Assembly: GCA_001429255.1 (NCBI GenBank)
Contig: LMJI01000001.1
Coordinates: 2,645,879 to 2,709,878 of the forward strand
Origin: Cellulomonas sp. Root930
GTDB taxonomy: Bacteria; Actinomycetota; Actinomycetes; Actinomycetales; Cellulomonadaceae
DNA: 64,000 nucleotides
Direction of reading: 5' to 3'
In this document: piece after piece, positions 44,473 to 53,978 of the stretch
Numbering within the stretch: position 1 is the stretch's first letter
Layout of the letters: every line of letters starts with the position of its first letter
Notes under the pieces: model-generated
The model's input: only the letters and a program-made list of their open reading frames with translations
Told to the model about the DNA's origin: nothing
Databases searched by the model: none
Made by a program: the position numbers and the translations under genes

Positions 44473-44649
44473 ATGGCGGGCAACTTCTGGTTCAACATCG
44501 ACACCCACGAGGTCGAGGAGGGCCGGCAGAGCGACTGGACCAAGCTGATGGGTCCGTACGCCACGCGGGACGAAGCCACTCATGCGCTGGAGAAGGCGCG
44601 GACGCGCACCGAGGACTGGGACCACGAGGACGAGGAGCAGCAGTCCTGA
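44473..44649 (+). CDS. small SPOR-like protein
   Basis: The 58-residue protein ([20 protein letters not shown], ending in an acidic tail) resembles small actinobacterial proteins labelled SPOR-like, probably because of the short [15 protein letters not shown] segment. Its role is unknown. The ATG has GAAGGGAG 6 nt upstream. It is divergent from map. Confidence 0.75.
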   Translation: MAGNFWFNIDTHEVEEGRQSDWTKLMGPYATRDEATHALEKARTRTEDWDHEDEEQQS

Positions 44650-44653
44650 GCGG

Positions 44654-45625
44654 TCAGCGCGGCTCGAGGGTGGCCAGGACCGGTCGGTGATCACTGCCGC
44701 CGGTCCGCGGGAGGACGTCGAAGCCGACCACCCGCCAGGCGCGGCCGTCGACGAGCACGTGGTCGATCGGGGCGGCCAGCAGTGCCGGGACCGACGCGGG
44801 CCAGGTGCCGAGCGCCGCGGCGCCGGACGCTCGCGCGGCGTCGACGCACGGACCGAGGTCCCGCAGCCCCGGATGGTCGAGCGTCGAGTTGAGGTCACCC
44901 GCGACGATCGCGCCCGGTGTGCCGGCGCAGGTGCCCGCGATCAGGCGCGTCTCCGTGCGCCACGTCGCCATCGAGCCCCGGCTGATCGGCGCGAGCGGGT
45001 GAGCCGCGACGATCACCGGTGACCCGGCGGGCTCCCGTGGGTCGGCGCGCAGGGAGCCGAGCTGCGTCGCGAGCGGCTCGGAGGTCGGGTAGGTGCCGAC
45101 GCGGTCCGAGACCAGCAGGGCGGTGCCGGCGATCGCCGGGTGGTGCCCCTCGGCGGTCAGCACCTGCATCGGTCGGCCGGCGGCGGCCAGCTGCGTGGCG
45201 GTCGCCCGGGCGGTGTCGAGGGAGGTCTCGGGCAGCACGAGCACGTCCGCACCGTGCGCGAGCGCGAGGTCGGCGAGCAGGGTCGGCCCCACCGTGTCCA
45301 GGGTGTTGAACGCGAGCACGACCACCTGCTCGGCCGAGCCCGTCGCGGTGGCCGGGGGCGGGACCGATCGCGCGAGGAGCACGGCCCCCTGCGCGGCCGC
45401 ACCGACCAGGAACGCGAGCGCCACGGGGAGGAGCCGTCGCCGGGTCCACGGCACGGCGAGCAGGACGACGGCGACCACGACGGCCCCGAGGCAGAGCAGT
45501 GCCCGGAACGAGACCAGCTGTGCGACGACGTACGCGCCGGACGCCACGGGCACCGCGAGCGCCACGAGCACGCCGAGCACCGCGGCTGCGAAGGCCCAGA
45601 CGACGGCCCGGGCCGCCGTCGTCAC
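44654..45625 (-). CDS. membrane-anchored endonuclease/exonuclease/phosphatase-fold protein
   Basis: The 323-residue protein has three N-terminal membrane helices (about 7-30, 38-60, 67-88), followed by an EEP-domain core. The active-site residues are visible: VLAFNTLD (Asn), LVLPETSL (Glu), AGDLNSTLDHP (Asp-Leu-Asn) and GSDHRPVLA (Asp-His). The catalytic domain probably faces outside. Substrates could be phospholipids, inositol phosphates or DNA. The GTG overlaps the panB stop by 4 bp. Confidence 0.85.
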   Translation of the reverse strand: MTTAARAVVWAFAAAVLGVLVALAVPVASGAYVVAQLVSFRALLCLGAVVVAVVLLAVPWTRRRLLPVALAFLVGAAAQGAVLLARSVPPPATATGSAEQVVVLAFNTLDTVGPTLLADLALAHGADVLVLPETSLDTARATATQLAAAGRPMQVLTAEGHHPAIAGTALLVSDRVGTYPTSEPLATQLGSLRADPREPAGSPVIVAAHPLAPISRGSMATWRTETRLIAGTCAGTPGAIVAGDLNSTLDHPGLRDLGPCVDAARASGAAALGTWPASVPALLAAPIDHVLVDGRAWRVVGFDVLPRTGGSDHRPVLATLEPR

Positions 45626-46434
45626 GCGTCGAACTGGTGGTCCGCGTCCGGGAAGGTTCCGCCGCGCACCTCGTCGGCGTACGCGACCGCCGCGGCCTTG
45701 AGGGCCGCCCCGACCTCACCGAACCGCTTGGCGAAGCGCGGGGACCAGTCCGTCATGCCGGCCATGTCGACCCACACGAGCACCTGCCCGTCGCACTCCG
45801 TGCCGGCGCCGATGCCGATGGTCGGGATCTGCAGGATCTCGGTGACCCGCGCGGCCACCGGTGCCGGCACCATCTCCAGGACCACCGCGACGGCGCCGGC
45901 CTCGGCGATCGCCACCGCGTCCTCGCACAGCAGCTCGGCGGCGAGGTCGCCCCGGCCCTGCACGCGCGGTCCGCCCAGCAGGTTCTCCGACTGCGGCGTG
46001 TAGCCGAGGTGCGCGACCACCGGGATGCCGGCGTCCGTGAGGGCCTTGACCTGCGGGACGACCCGCTTGCCACCCTCGAACTTCACGGCGGCGACGCCCG
46101 TCTCCTTCATCATCCGCACGGCGGTCTCCAGCGCCTGTGCGGGTCCGGCCTCGTACGAGCCGAAGGGCAGGTCGGCGACGACGAACGCGCGCTTGGCTGC
46201 CCGCGCGACGGCGCGCGCCGGGGGGATCAGGTCGTCGACGGTCACCGGCAGGGTCGTCGTGTGGCCGTGCATGGTGTTTCCGATCGAGTCGCCGACCAGC
46301 AGCATGTCGATGCCGGCCTCGTCGAAGATGTGCGCGGTCACGGCGTCGTACGCCGTGAGCATCGTCAGCCGCTCGCCGCGCTCCTTGGCCTCGCGCAGGT
46401 GGTGCACGCGGACGCGCTTCGGGGTCTGAGTCAT
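45622..46434 (-). CDS. panB: 3-methyl-2-oxobutanoate hydroxymethyltransferase
   Basis: PanB makes ketopantoate in pantothenate and CoA synthesis. The 270-residue TIM-barrel protein has MLTAYDAVTAHIFDEAGIDMLLVGDSIGNTMHGH, KFEGG, VAHLGYTPQ and IGIGAGTECDGQVLVW. The metal-binding D in LLVGDS and the E in FEGG are kept. It lies 24 bp after nadE, so NAD and CoA cofactor genes share an operon. Confidence 0.96.
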   Translation of the reverse strand: MTQTPKRVRVHHLREAKERGERLTMLTAYDAVTAHIFDEAGIDMLLVGDSIGNTMHGHTTTLPVTVDDLIPPARAVARAAKRAFVVADLPFGSYEAGPAQALETAVRMMKETGVAAVKFEGGKRVVPQVKALTDAGIPVVAHLGYTPQSENLLGGPRVQGRGDLAAELLCEDAVAIAEAGAVAVVLEMVPAPVAARVTEILQIPTIGIGAGTECDGQVLVWVDMAGMTDWSPRFAKRFGEVGAALKAAAVAYADEVRGGTFPDADHQFDA

Positions 46435-46457
46435 TCGTGGTGCTCCTGTCGGGGTGG

Positions 46458-48143
46458 TCACGGCTCGCGCCAGCGGGTGGTGATCGGGAGGCGACGGTCG
46501 CGGCCGAACGCCAGCGCGGTCACCTTGGTGCCCGGCGGGTACTGCCGACGCTTCCACTCCGCGCGGTCCACCAGGGCGAGGACCTTGTCGACGACGGCGG
46601 GGTCGAACCCGCGGGCGAGGAGCTCCGCACGGCCCTCGGCGTTCTCCACGTACGCGTCGAGGACCTCGTCGAGGATCTCGTAGGGCGGGAGCGAGTCCTG
46701 GTCCACCTGGCCCGGACGCAGCTCGGCCGACGGCGGCTTGGTGATCGACGACTCGGGGATCGGCGGCAGCTCGTCGGGGCCGAAGACGCCGTCGCGGGCG
46801 GCGTTGTTGCGCCAGCGCGCGAGTGCCCAGACGCGCGACTTGTCGATGTCCTTGATGGGGGCGAAGCCGCCGACGGCGTCGCCGTAGATCGTCGAGTACC
46901 CGACCGCGAGCTCCGTCTTGTTGCCGGGCGCGAGCACCAGGTGGCCCTCGGAGTTCGAGAGCGCCATGAGGATCACGCCCCGGACGCGGGCCTGCAGGTT
47001 CTCGGCGGCGAGGCCGTCCAGGGACAGCTCGTTCTCGAAGGCGTCGACCATCGGGGCGATCGGCTGCACGCGGTAGTCGGCGCCGATCCGCTTGGCCAGG
47101 TCCGCCGCGTCGTCCTTGCTGTGCTCGGAGGAGTACACCGACGGCATGGAGACGCCGACCACGTTCTCGCCGCCGATCGCGTCGGCGGAGATCGCCGCGA
47201 CCAGCGCGGAGTCGATGCCGCCGGACATCCCGAAGACGACCGAGCGGAACCCGTTCTTGGTGACGTAGCCGCGCAGACCGGTGACCAGCGCGCGGTAGAC
47301 CTCCTCGTCGGGCGACAGCGGCGGTGCGACCGTGCCTCGCGACGGCGCGTCGTCGTCCCCGAGCAGGTCCCACACCAGCAGGTTCTCCACGAACTGCGGG
47401 GCGCGGGCCAGCACGGTGCCGTCGGTCGCGATGACGAACGAGCCGCCGTCGAACACGAGGTCGTCCTGCGCGCCGACGAGGTTCACGTACGCGACCGGCG
47501 CCTCGACCTCGTGGGCCCGTCGCGCGGCCAGCTCGACGCGCTGGTACCCCTTGCCCTCCTCGTACGGGGAGGCGTTGAGCACGACCAGGAGGGAGACCTC
47601 GTTCTCGTCCATCTGCGAGACGGGTCCGCCGTCCTGCCAGATGTCCTCGCAGATGACGACCCCGACCCGGCGGCCCAGCACGTCGATGACGCACACGTCG
47701 TCGCCGGACGCGAAGATCCGGTACTCGTCGAACACGCCGTAGTTGGGCAGGTGGTGCTTGTCGTAGCGGACCTGGACCTTGCCGTGCTGCAGCAGGACGG
47801 CCTGGTTGGTGGGGCGCCGGGGCCCCTCGGGCGCACCGGGCTCGTGCACCGGCGTCACCAGCTTCTCCCCGACGGTGCCGACGAGGACCGCCAGGTCACC
47901 GAGTCCCTCGTCCGCCAGCGCGGTCGCCGTGCGCTGCAGCGCCGCCTCTGCCCCGCGGCGGAACGAGGCGCGCAGCGCCAGGTCCTCGATGGGGTACCCG
48001 GTGAGCGTCATCTCGGGGAAGACGACCAGGTGGGCGCCGGCCTGCGCGGCCGTCCGGGACCAGTCGAGGACGGTCCGGGCGTTGGCGTCGACGTCCCCCA
48101 CGCGCGTGTCGATCTGCGCGAGGGCGATGCGGGGATGAGGCAT
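46458..48143 (-). CDS. nadE: NAD+ synthetase, glutamine-dependent
   Basis: NadE forms NAD+ from deamido-NAD+ using glutamine. The 561-residue protein has an N-terminal nitrilase-type glutaminase domain with E44, K129 and C165 (VVFPEMTLTG, YDKHHLPN, ICEDIW). A C-terminal synthetase domain carries the ATP loop SGGIDS (307-312). TAGGCT (48155-48150) ends 6 nt before the ATG (leaderless). It is divergent from glnA2 and heads the nadE-panB-EEP operon. Confidence 0.97.
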   Translation of the reverse strand: MPHPRIALAQIDTRVGDVDANARTVLDWSRTAAQAGAHLVVFPEMTLTGYPIEDLALRASFRRGAEAALQRTATALADEGLGDLAVLVGTVGEKLVTPVHEPGAPEGPRRPTNQAVLLQHGKVQVRYDKHHLPNYGVFDEYRIFASGDDVCVIDVLGRRVGVVICEDIWQDGGPVSQMDENEVSLLVVLNASPYEEGKGYQRVELAARRAHEVEAPVAYVNLVGAQDDLVFDGGSFVIATDGTVLARAPQFVENLLVWDLLGDDDAPSRGTVAPPLSPDEEVYRALVTGLRGYVTKNGFRSVVFGMSGGIDSALVAAISADAIGGENVVGVSMPSVYSSEHSKDDAADLAKRIGADYRVQPIAPMVDAFENELSLDGLAAENLQARVRGVILMALSNSEGHLVLAPGNKTELAVGYSTIYGDAVGGFAPIKDIDKSRVWALARWRNNAARDGVFGPDELPPIPESSITKPPSAELRPGQVDQDSLPPYEILDEVLDAYVENAEGRAELLARGFDPAVVDKVLALVDRAEWKRRQYPPGTKVTALAFGRDRRLPITTRWREP

Positions 48144-48237
48144 GGGCCGAGCCTAACCACGTGTTCCGGCACGCGGGCGCCGACCCACCCCGGACACTGA
48201 CGCTGCGCAGGGCCGTTCATCAGGCAGGATGTACCGC

Positions 48238-49575
48238 ATGGACAGGCAGCAGGAGTTCGTGCTCCGCACGGTCGAGGAGCGGGACATCCGCTTCATCCGT
48301 CTCTGGTTCACCGACGTGCTCGGGATCCTGAAGTCGGTGGCGGTAGCCCCCGCCGAGCTCGAGGCCGCCTTCTCGGAGGGGATCGGCTTCGACGGCAGCG
48401 CCATCGAGGGCCTGACCCGGGTCTACGAGGCGGACATGATCGCCAAGCCGGACCCGTCCACGTTCCAGATCCTGCCCTGGCGGGGCGAGCGGCACGGCAC
48501 CGCCCGGATGTTCTGCGACCTGCTGACGCCCGACGGCGAGCCGTCGCTGGCGGACTCCCGCACGGTGCTCAAGCGCGCGCTGTCCAAGGCGGCCGACCAG
48601 GGGTTCACCTTCTACACGCACCCCGAGGTTGAGTTCTACCTGTTCGACGCCCCCGCGGACCCGGCCCTGCCGCTGGTCCCGGTGGACCAGGGCGGCTACT
48701 TCGACCACGTGCCGCGCGGCACCGCCCACGACTTCCGGCGCGCCGCGATCACGATGCTCGAGTCGATGGGCATCTCGGTGGAGTTCTCCCACCACGAGGC
48801 CGGGCCGGGTCAGAACGAGATCGACCTGCGCTACGCCGACGCCCTGACCACCGCGGACAACATCATGACGTTCCGCACCGTGGTCAAGGAGGTGGCGCTC
48901 GAGCAGGGCGTCTTCGCCAGCTTCATGCCCAAGCCGCTGGCCGACCAGCCCGGCTCCGGCATGCACACCCACCTCTCCCTGTTCCAGGGCGACCGCAACG
49001 CGTTCCACGAGGCCGGCGGCCACCTGGAGCTGTCAAAGACGGCGCGCTCGTTCATCGCCGGCCTGCTCAAGCACGCCGCCGAGATCACCGCGGTGACCAA
49101 CCAGTTCGTGAACTCCTACAAGCGGCTCTGGGGCGGCGCCGAGGCGCCGAGCTACATCTGCTGGGGCCACAACAACCGGTCCGCGCTGGTGCGGGTGCCC
49201 ATGTACAAGCCCGGCAAGGGCAACTCGAGCCGCATCGAGTACCGCGCGGTCGACTCCGCCACCAACCCGTACCTCGCGTACGCGCTGCTCCTCACCGCCG
49301 GCCTCAAGGGTGTCGAGGAGGGCTACGAGCTTCCCGAGGGTGCCGAGGACGACGTCTGGGAGCTCACCGACGCCGAGCGTCGTGCGCTGGGCATCGAGCC
49401 GTTGCCGACCTCGCTCGACGCGGCGATCTCGATCATGGAGAAGTCCGAGCTCGTCGCGGAGACGCTGGGCGAGCACGTCTTCGACTACTTCCTGCGCAAC
49501 AAGCGCCAGGAGTGGGAGGAGTACCGCTCCCAGGTGACGCCGTACGAGCTGCGGCGGTTCCTGCCGGTCCTGTGA
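48238..49575 (+). CDS. glnA2: glutamine synthetase, GlnA2 type
   Basis: The 445-residue protein matches actinobacterial GlnA2 (MDRQQEFVLRTVEERDIRF, IGFDGSAIEG). The usual adenylylation Tyr region (KNLYDLP in GS-I beta) is replaced by a Trp-containing DDVWELTDAERR, so it should not be modified by GlnE. I start at the ATG 48238 because CAGGAT ends 7 nt before it, rather than at the ATG three codons upstream. glnE follows with a GTGA overlap. Confidence 0.95.
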   Translation: MDRQQEFVLRTVEERDIRFIRLWFTDVLGILKSVAVAPAELEAAFSEGIGFDGSAIEGLTRVYEADMIAKPDPSTFQILPWRGERHGTARMFCDLLTPDGEPSLADSRTVLKRALSKAADQGFTFYTHPEVEFYLFDAPADPALPLVPVDQGGYFDHVPRGTAHDFRRAAITMLESMGISVEFSHHEAGPGQNEIDLRYADALTTADNIMTFRTVVKEVALEQGVFASFMPKPLADQPGSGMHTHLSLFQGDRNAFHEAGGHLELSKTARSFIAGLLKHAAEITAVTNQFVNSYKRLWGGAEAPSYICWGHNNRSALVRVPMYKPGKGNSSRIEYRAVDSATNPYLAYALLLTAGLKGVEEGYELPEGAEDDVWELTDAERRALGIEPLPTSLDAAISIMEKSELVAETLGEHVFDYFLRNKRQEWEEYRSQVTPYELRRFLPVL

Positions 49576-52500
49576 GCTCGCCGGACGGACGCGGGTCGAC
49601 CCTCGCCGGCCGCCTCACGCGGGCGGGGGTGTCCGATGCCGCACGGGCGGAGCGGCTCCTGGGTGACGCGGCACTGCTGCGCGTCCTCGACGTCCCCGCG
49701 GACGTGCTCATCGCTCCGCTGGCGGACGTGGCCGACCCCGACCAGGCGCTGCTGACGCTCGCCAAGCTCGCCGGCGCGGTCGTGGGCGACCCGGACCTCC
49801 TGGGGGTGCTGCGCGCTGTCCTCGAGGGCGACGGACCGGCCCGCGCGCGGCTGCTCGCGGTCGCGGGCGCGTCGGTCGCGCTCGGGGACTCGCTGGTGGC
49901 GCACCCGGAGAACCTGCGCGTGCTCGTCGACGAGTCGCCGGGCACGGGGGTGCCCGTCGCGGAGGTGCGTGCCGAGCTGCTCGAGGCAGTGGGCGCCGAT
50001 GCCGACGCGGACGTCCCCGTGGCCACCGTGGCGGGTGCGGCGGGGACGGACGCGATGCGGCTCGCCTACCGGACGCGGCTGCTGCGGATCGCGGCGACCG
50101 ACCTCACCAGCCCGGACCCCCTGAGCCGGCTGCCCGGGGTGGCCGCCGCGCTGGCCGACCTGGCCGGAGCCGCTCTGGAGGCGGCGCTCGCGCTGGCCCG
50201 GGCCGACCTGGACGACCAGGGTCGCGGCGTCCGCCTCGCGGTCATCGGCATGGGCAAGGGCGGCGGGCGCGAGCTCAACTACGTGAGCGACGTCGACGTC
50301 ATCTACGTGGCGGAGCCCGTCGACGGGGTCGACGAGGCCGAAGCGCTGGCCGCGGGCTCCCGGCTGGCCGCCGGGCTCGCTCGCGCGTGCTCGACGCCGT
50401 CCGCCGAGCCCGCGCTCTGGCCCGTCGACGCCGCCCTGCGCCCGGAGGGCAAGGACGGGCCGCTGGTCCGCACGATCGCCAGCCACAAGGCGTACTACGA
50501 GCGCTGGGCCAAGACGTGGGAGTTCCAGGCGCTGCTCAAGGCGCGGCCGCTGGCCGGCGACGAGGCGCTCGGGCGCGAGTACGTGGAGATGACGCAGCCG
50601 TTCGTCTGGGGTGCGGTCACGCGCGAGCACTTCGTCGAGGACTCGCAGGCGATGCGGCGACGGGTGGAGAGCCACGTGCCGGCCGCGGAGGCCGACCGCC
50701 AGCTCAAGCTCGGGGTCGGCGGACTGCGTGACGTCGAGTTCACGGTCCAGCTCCTGCAGCTCGTCCACGGCCGCGCGGACGACTCGATCCGCAGCCCCAG
50801 CACCCTGACCGCGCTCGCCGCGCTGGCCGCGGGCGGGTACGTCGGCCGGTCGCACGCCGCGCAGCTGGCCGTCTGCTACCGACTGCTGCGCGTCCTGGAG
50901 CACCGGATCCAGCTCTACCGGCTGCGCCGCACGCACCTCATGCCGACCTCGGAGCCAGACCTGCGCAGGCTGGCGCGCTCGGTCGGCATGCGCGCGGAGG
51001 GCGCCGACGGCCTGCTCGAGCGGTGGCGCTCGACGCGCCGCGAGGTCCGCGGGCTGCACGAGGAGCTGTTCTACCGGCCGCTCCTGCCTGCCACCGCGCA
51101 GCTGTCGACCGCGGAGGCCAGCCTGGCCCCGGAGGCGGCCAAGGCCCGGTTGGCCGCCATCGGCTACACCGACCCGGCGGGCGCCATGCGGCACATCGCC
51201 GCGCTCACCGAGGGCGTCTCCCGGCGCGCGTCGATCCAGCGGCAGCTGCTCCCGGTCATGCTCGGCTGGTTCGCGGACGGCGCCGACCCCGACGGCGGCC
51301 TGCTGGCGTTCCGCCGCCTCTCGGACGAGCTGGGCGCCACCCACTGGTACCTCAAGCTGCTGCGGGACTCGGGCACGGCGGCCCGCCGGCTCGCGACGGT
51401 GCTGTCCACGTCCCGGTACGTCGCCGACGCCCTGACCAAGAGCCCCGAGTCGGTCACCTGGCTCGCCGACGACGCCGACCTGGTGCCGCGGACGCACACG
51501 CGGCTGACCGCCGAGGCCGACGCGATCCTCACGCGCTCCGACGAGGCGGTGCCCGCGGTGACCGCCCTGCGCGGGCTGCGTCGGCGCGAGCTGGCCCGCA
51601 CCGCCGCCGCCGACGTGCTGGGCGTGGTCACCGGGCAGCGCGCGTCGCAGAGCCTGAGCGTCGCGGCCGACGTCGTGCTGGTCGGGGCGTTGCGGGTGGC
51701 CGAGTCCGTGGTGCGCGCCGAGCGCGGCCTCGACGCGAGCCCGACCCGGCTGCTGGTGGTCGCCATGGGTCGCTGGGGTGGCGGGGAGATGGGGTACTCG
51801 TCGGATGCCGACGTCCTCTTCGTGCACGACCCGCTCGCGGGTGCTGACCCGGTCCGGGCGCAGGAGTTCGCGCTCCAGGTGGCGACGCGGCTGCGCACCC
51901 TGCTCGGCACGGTCGGGCCGGAGCCGACCCTCGAGGTCGACGCCGACCTGCGGCCGGAGGGCCGCAACGGGCCCCTGGTCCGGTCGTTCGACGCGTACGC
52001 CGAGTACTACGGCCGCTGGTCCGCCACCTGGGAGAGCCAGGCGCTGCTGCGGGCACGCCCGGTGGCCGGCGACCCCGAGCTGGGTGACCGCTTCGTGCAG
52101 CTGATCGACCCGATGCGCTACCCGGCGGGCGGGATCGATCCCGCGGCCGAGCGCGAGGTGCGCCGCATCAAGGCGCGCGTCGAGGCCGAACGGCTCCCGC
52201 GCGGGATGGAGCCTGCACGGCACCTGAAGCTGGGGCGCGGGGGCATCTCGGACGTCGAGTGGACCGCCCAGCTGCTCCAGCTCCAGCACGCGCACGAGGT
52301 GCCGACCCTGCGCACCACGGCCACCCTCGAGGCGCTCGACGCCGCGACCGCCGCAGGCCTGCTCGACGCCGAGGACGGGCGCGTGCTCGCCGAGGCGTGG
52401 CTGCTGGCCTCCCGTCTCCGGGACGCCAACGTGCTCTGGAGCGGCCGCGGGGGAGCGCACGCCGACGTGCTGCCGCACGACCGGCAGGCGCTCGCGGGGC

Positions 52501-52610
52501 TGGCGCGGGTCGTCGGCTACCCGGCAGGCTCCGGCGGCGAGCTGGAGCAGGACTACCTGCGCACCGCCCGGCGGGCGCGAGCGGTCGTGGAGCGCGTCTT
52601 CTACGGCTGA
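49572..52610 (+). CDS. glnE: glutamine synthetase adenylyltransferase/deadenylylase
   Basis: GlnE adds or removes AMP on GlnA1 in response to nitrogen status. The 1,012-residue protein has two nucleotidyltransferase domains. The first carries GKGGGRELNYVSDVDVIYV (deadenylylase side), and the second GGGEMGYSSDADVLFVHDP (adenylylase side). All catalytic Asp pairs are intact. The GTG overlaps the glnA2 stop, so they are co-translated, yet glnA2 lacks the target Tyr. The last 10 bp overlap the convergent AI-2E gene. Confidence 0.96.
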   Translation: MSSPDGRGSTLAGRLTRAGVSDAARAERLLGDAALLRVLDVPADVLIAPLADVADPDQALLTLAKLAGAVVGDPDLLGVLRAVLEGDGPARARLLAVAGASVALGDSLVAHPENLRVLVDESPGTGVPVAEVRAELLEAVGADADADVPVATVAGAAGTDAMRLAYRTRLLRIAATDLTSPDPLSRLPGVAAALADLAGAALEAALALARADLDDQGRGVRLAVIGMGKGGGRELNYVSDVDVIYVAEPVDGVDEAEALAAGSRLAAGLARACSTPSAEPALWPVDAALRPEGKDGPLVRTIASHKAYYERWAKTWEFQALLKARPLAGDEALGREYVEMTQPFVWGAVTREHFVEDSQAMRRRVESHVPAAEADRQLKLGVGGLRDVEFTVQLLQLVHGRADDSIRSPSTLTALAALAAGGYVGRSHAAQLAVCYRLLRVLEHRIQLYRLRRTHLMPTSEPDLRRLARSVGMRAEGADGLLERWRSTRREVRGLHEELFYRPLLPATAQLSTAEASLAPEAAKARLAAIGYTDPAGAMRHIAALTEGVSRRASIQRQLLPVMLGWFADGADPDGGLLAFRRLSDELGATHWYLKLLRDSGTAARRLATVLSTSRYVADALTKSPESVTWLADDADLVPRTHTRLTAEADAILTRSDEAVPAVTALRGLRRRELARTAAADVLGVVTGQRASQSLSVAADVVLVGALRVAESVVRAERGLDASPTRLLVVAMGRWGGGEMGYSSDADVLFVHDPLAGADPVRAQEFALQVATRLRTLLGTVGPEPTLEVDADLRPEGRNGPLVRSFDAYAEYYGRWSATWESQALLRARPVAGDPELGDRFVQLIDPMRYPAGGIDPAAEREVRRIKARVEAERLPRGMEPARHLKLGRGGISDVEWTAQLLQLQHAHEVPTLRTTATLEALDAATAAGLLDAEDGRVLAEAWLLASRLRDANVLWSGRGGAHADVLPHDRQALAGLARVVGYPAGSGGELEQDYLRTARRARAVVERVFYG

Positions 52611-53782
52611 TCGGCCGGCCGGTCCGCCGGCTCGTCGTTCTCGGTGTCGGGCACGTCGACCCAGCCGCGCTGCCGCCGGAGCGCCCGCTCGTCCTCCTTG
52701 AGCAGCTCGTCGTCCACCAGCTCGTGGCGCCGCAGGTAGGTGAAGGAGACGGCCTGGATCGTCGCGACGACCGGCAGGGCCAGGAACGCTCCGATCGGCC
52801 CGAACACCGCGCCGAAGCCGATGACCCCGAGGAACGACACGGCGGGGTTGATCTCGAGCGAGTGGGCCGAGACCTTGGGGGAGAAGAGCAGGTTCTCGAC
52901 CTGCTGGTACCCGACGATGAACGCCAGCGTGAGCAGACCCTTGACGGGGTCGACGGCGAGCGCGACCGCGATCGGGAGCGCGCCACCGATGTAGGTGCCG
53001 ATCGTGGGCACGAACTGCGAGACGATCCCGGTGAAGGCGGCGAGGGGCAGCGCGTACGGGATGTCGAGGATGCTCAGGAAGATGAAGGTGAACGCCGTCG
53101 AGAGCGCCGCCAGCACGATGCGCGAGTTGATGAAGTCGGCGACCTTCTCCTGCGAGACCTCCCAGATGCGCAGGATCTCGCGCTGCCTGGCGGGGGCCAG
53201 CAGCTGGCAGATGGCGGCGCGGAACCGCGGTCCTGCGCTGGCCATGTAGTACACGACCAGGAGGACGGACGTGAACGTGAACAGGCCGCCGATGATGGAG
53301 GAGCCGATGCCGAGCAGCCCGGGTGCGAGCTCCTGCCAGTGGCTCCCGAGGTTGATGAGGAGCTCGTCCACCTCCGGGAGGTCGAAGCCGAACGACTCGT
53401 CCACCCAGATGGCCAGCCGGGCGTAGTACTCGGGCAGCGACTGGACGAGCTCGACGACCTGGGTGATGAACAGGCCGCCGAACAGGGCGATCACCACGCC
53501 GGTCGCGACGAGTGCCCCGACCATGACCAGGCCGGTGGCGCGCGTGCGCCTGACGCCGTGCGCGACGAGCCAGCGGATCAGGGGCTCCATCGCCAGCGAC
53601 AGGAACCACGAGATGACGACGATGAAGATCACGTTGCCGAGCAGGCCGAGCGCCTTCCAGACCGCCACGGCGATGAACACCGCCACGGCAGTCATGACGA
53701 GTGCGCGGGGCAACCAGAGTGGCGGCTTGCGCGGGTCCGAGGGGGCCAGGACCACGGGTCCGCTGGCGGGTCGGTTCGGCAT
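52601..53782 (-). CDS. AI-2E family transporter
   Basis: The 393-residue protein has about eight membrane helices in the AI-2E/TqsA (PerM) pattern: NVIFIVVISWFLSLAMEPLI, GGLFTFTSVLLVVYYMASAG, SQFVPTIGTYIGGALPIAVAL and VGYQQVENLLFSPKVSAHSLEI. Members export signals or solutes; autoinducer-2 is not implied. The N- and C-termini are cytoplasmic and charged. It is transcribed alone towards glnE. Confidence 0.9.
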   Translation of the reverse strand: MPNRPASGPVVLAPSDPRKPPLWLPRALVMTAVAVFIAVAVWKALGLLGNVIFIVVISWFLSLAMEPLIRWLVAHGVRRTRATGLVMVGALVATGVVIALFGGLFITQVVELVQSLPEYYARLAIWVDESFGFDLPEVDELLINLGSHWQELAPGLLGIGSSIIGGLFTFTSVLLVVYYMASAGPRFRAAICQLLAPARQREILRIWEVSQEKVADFINSRIVLAALSTAFTFIFLSILDIPYALPLAAFTGIVSQFVPTIGTYIGGALPIAVALAVDPVKGLLTLAFIVGYQQVENLLFSPKVSAHSLEINPAVSFLGVIGFGAVFGPIGAFLALPVVATIQAVSFTYLRRHELVDDELLKEDERALRRQRGWVDVPDTENDEPADRPADQP

Positions 53783-53978
53783 CGGGCATCCCGGAGGGCA
53801 GGCGAGCGGGCTCGCGGGCGGCGTTGCTCTCGCGTCGCACCGTACCGGTTCCGCGGCGTGACGCTGCGCTCCCGCGCCCGCTCCCACTGTTCCCGTCGTC
53901 CGTGGCTCTCGCGCGCTGACCAGCGCACCTGCCATGCTCGACACGTCGTCGCATGTCGGATATGTCGGGGAGGGCACC

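Noticed and set aside
44473-44649. small gene next to map as a second methionine aminopeptidase
   Set aside because: Similar short proteins are sometimes labelled this way because of their neighbour. At 58 residues it contains no metal-binding residues of the family.
49485-53954. very long open frame on the minus strand opposite glnA2-glnE
   Set aside because: In very GC-rich DNA, antisense frames opposite real genes stay open. The translation is Arg/Gly/Ala-rich without domain signatures, while the plus-strand glnE has both catalytic motifs.
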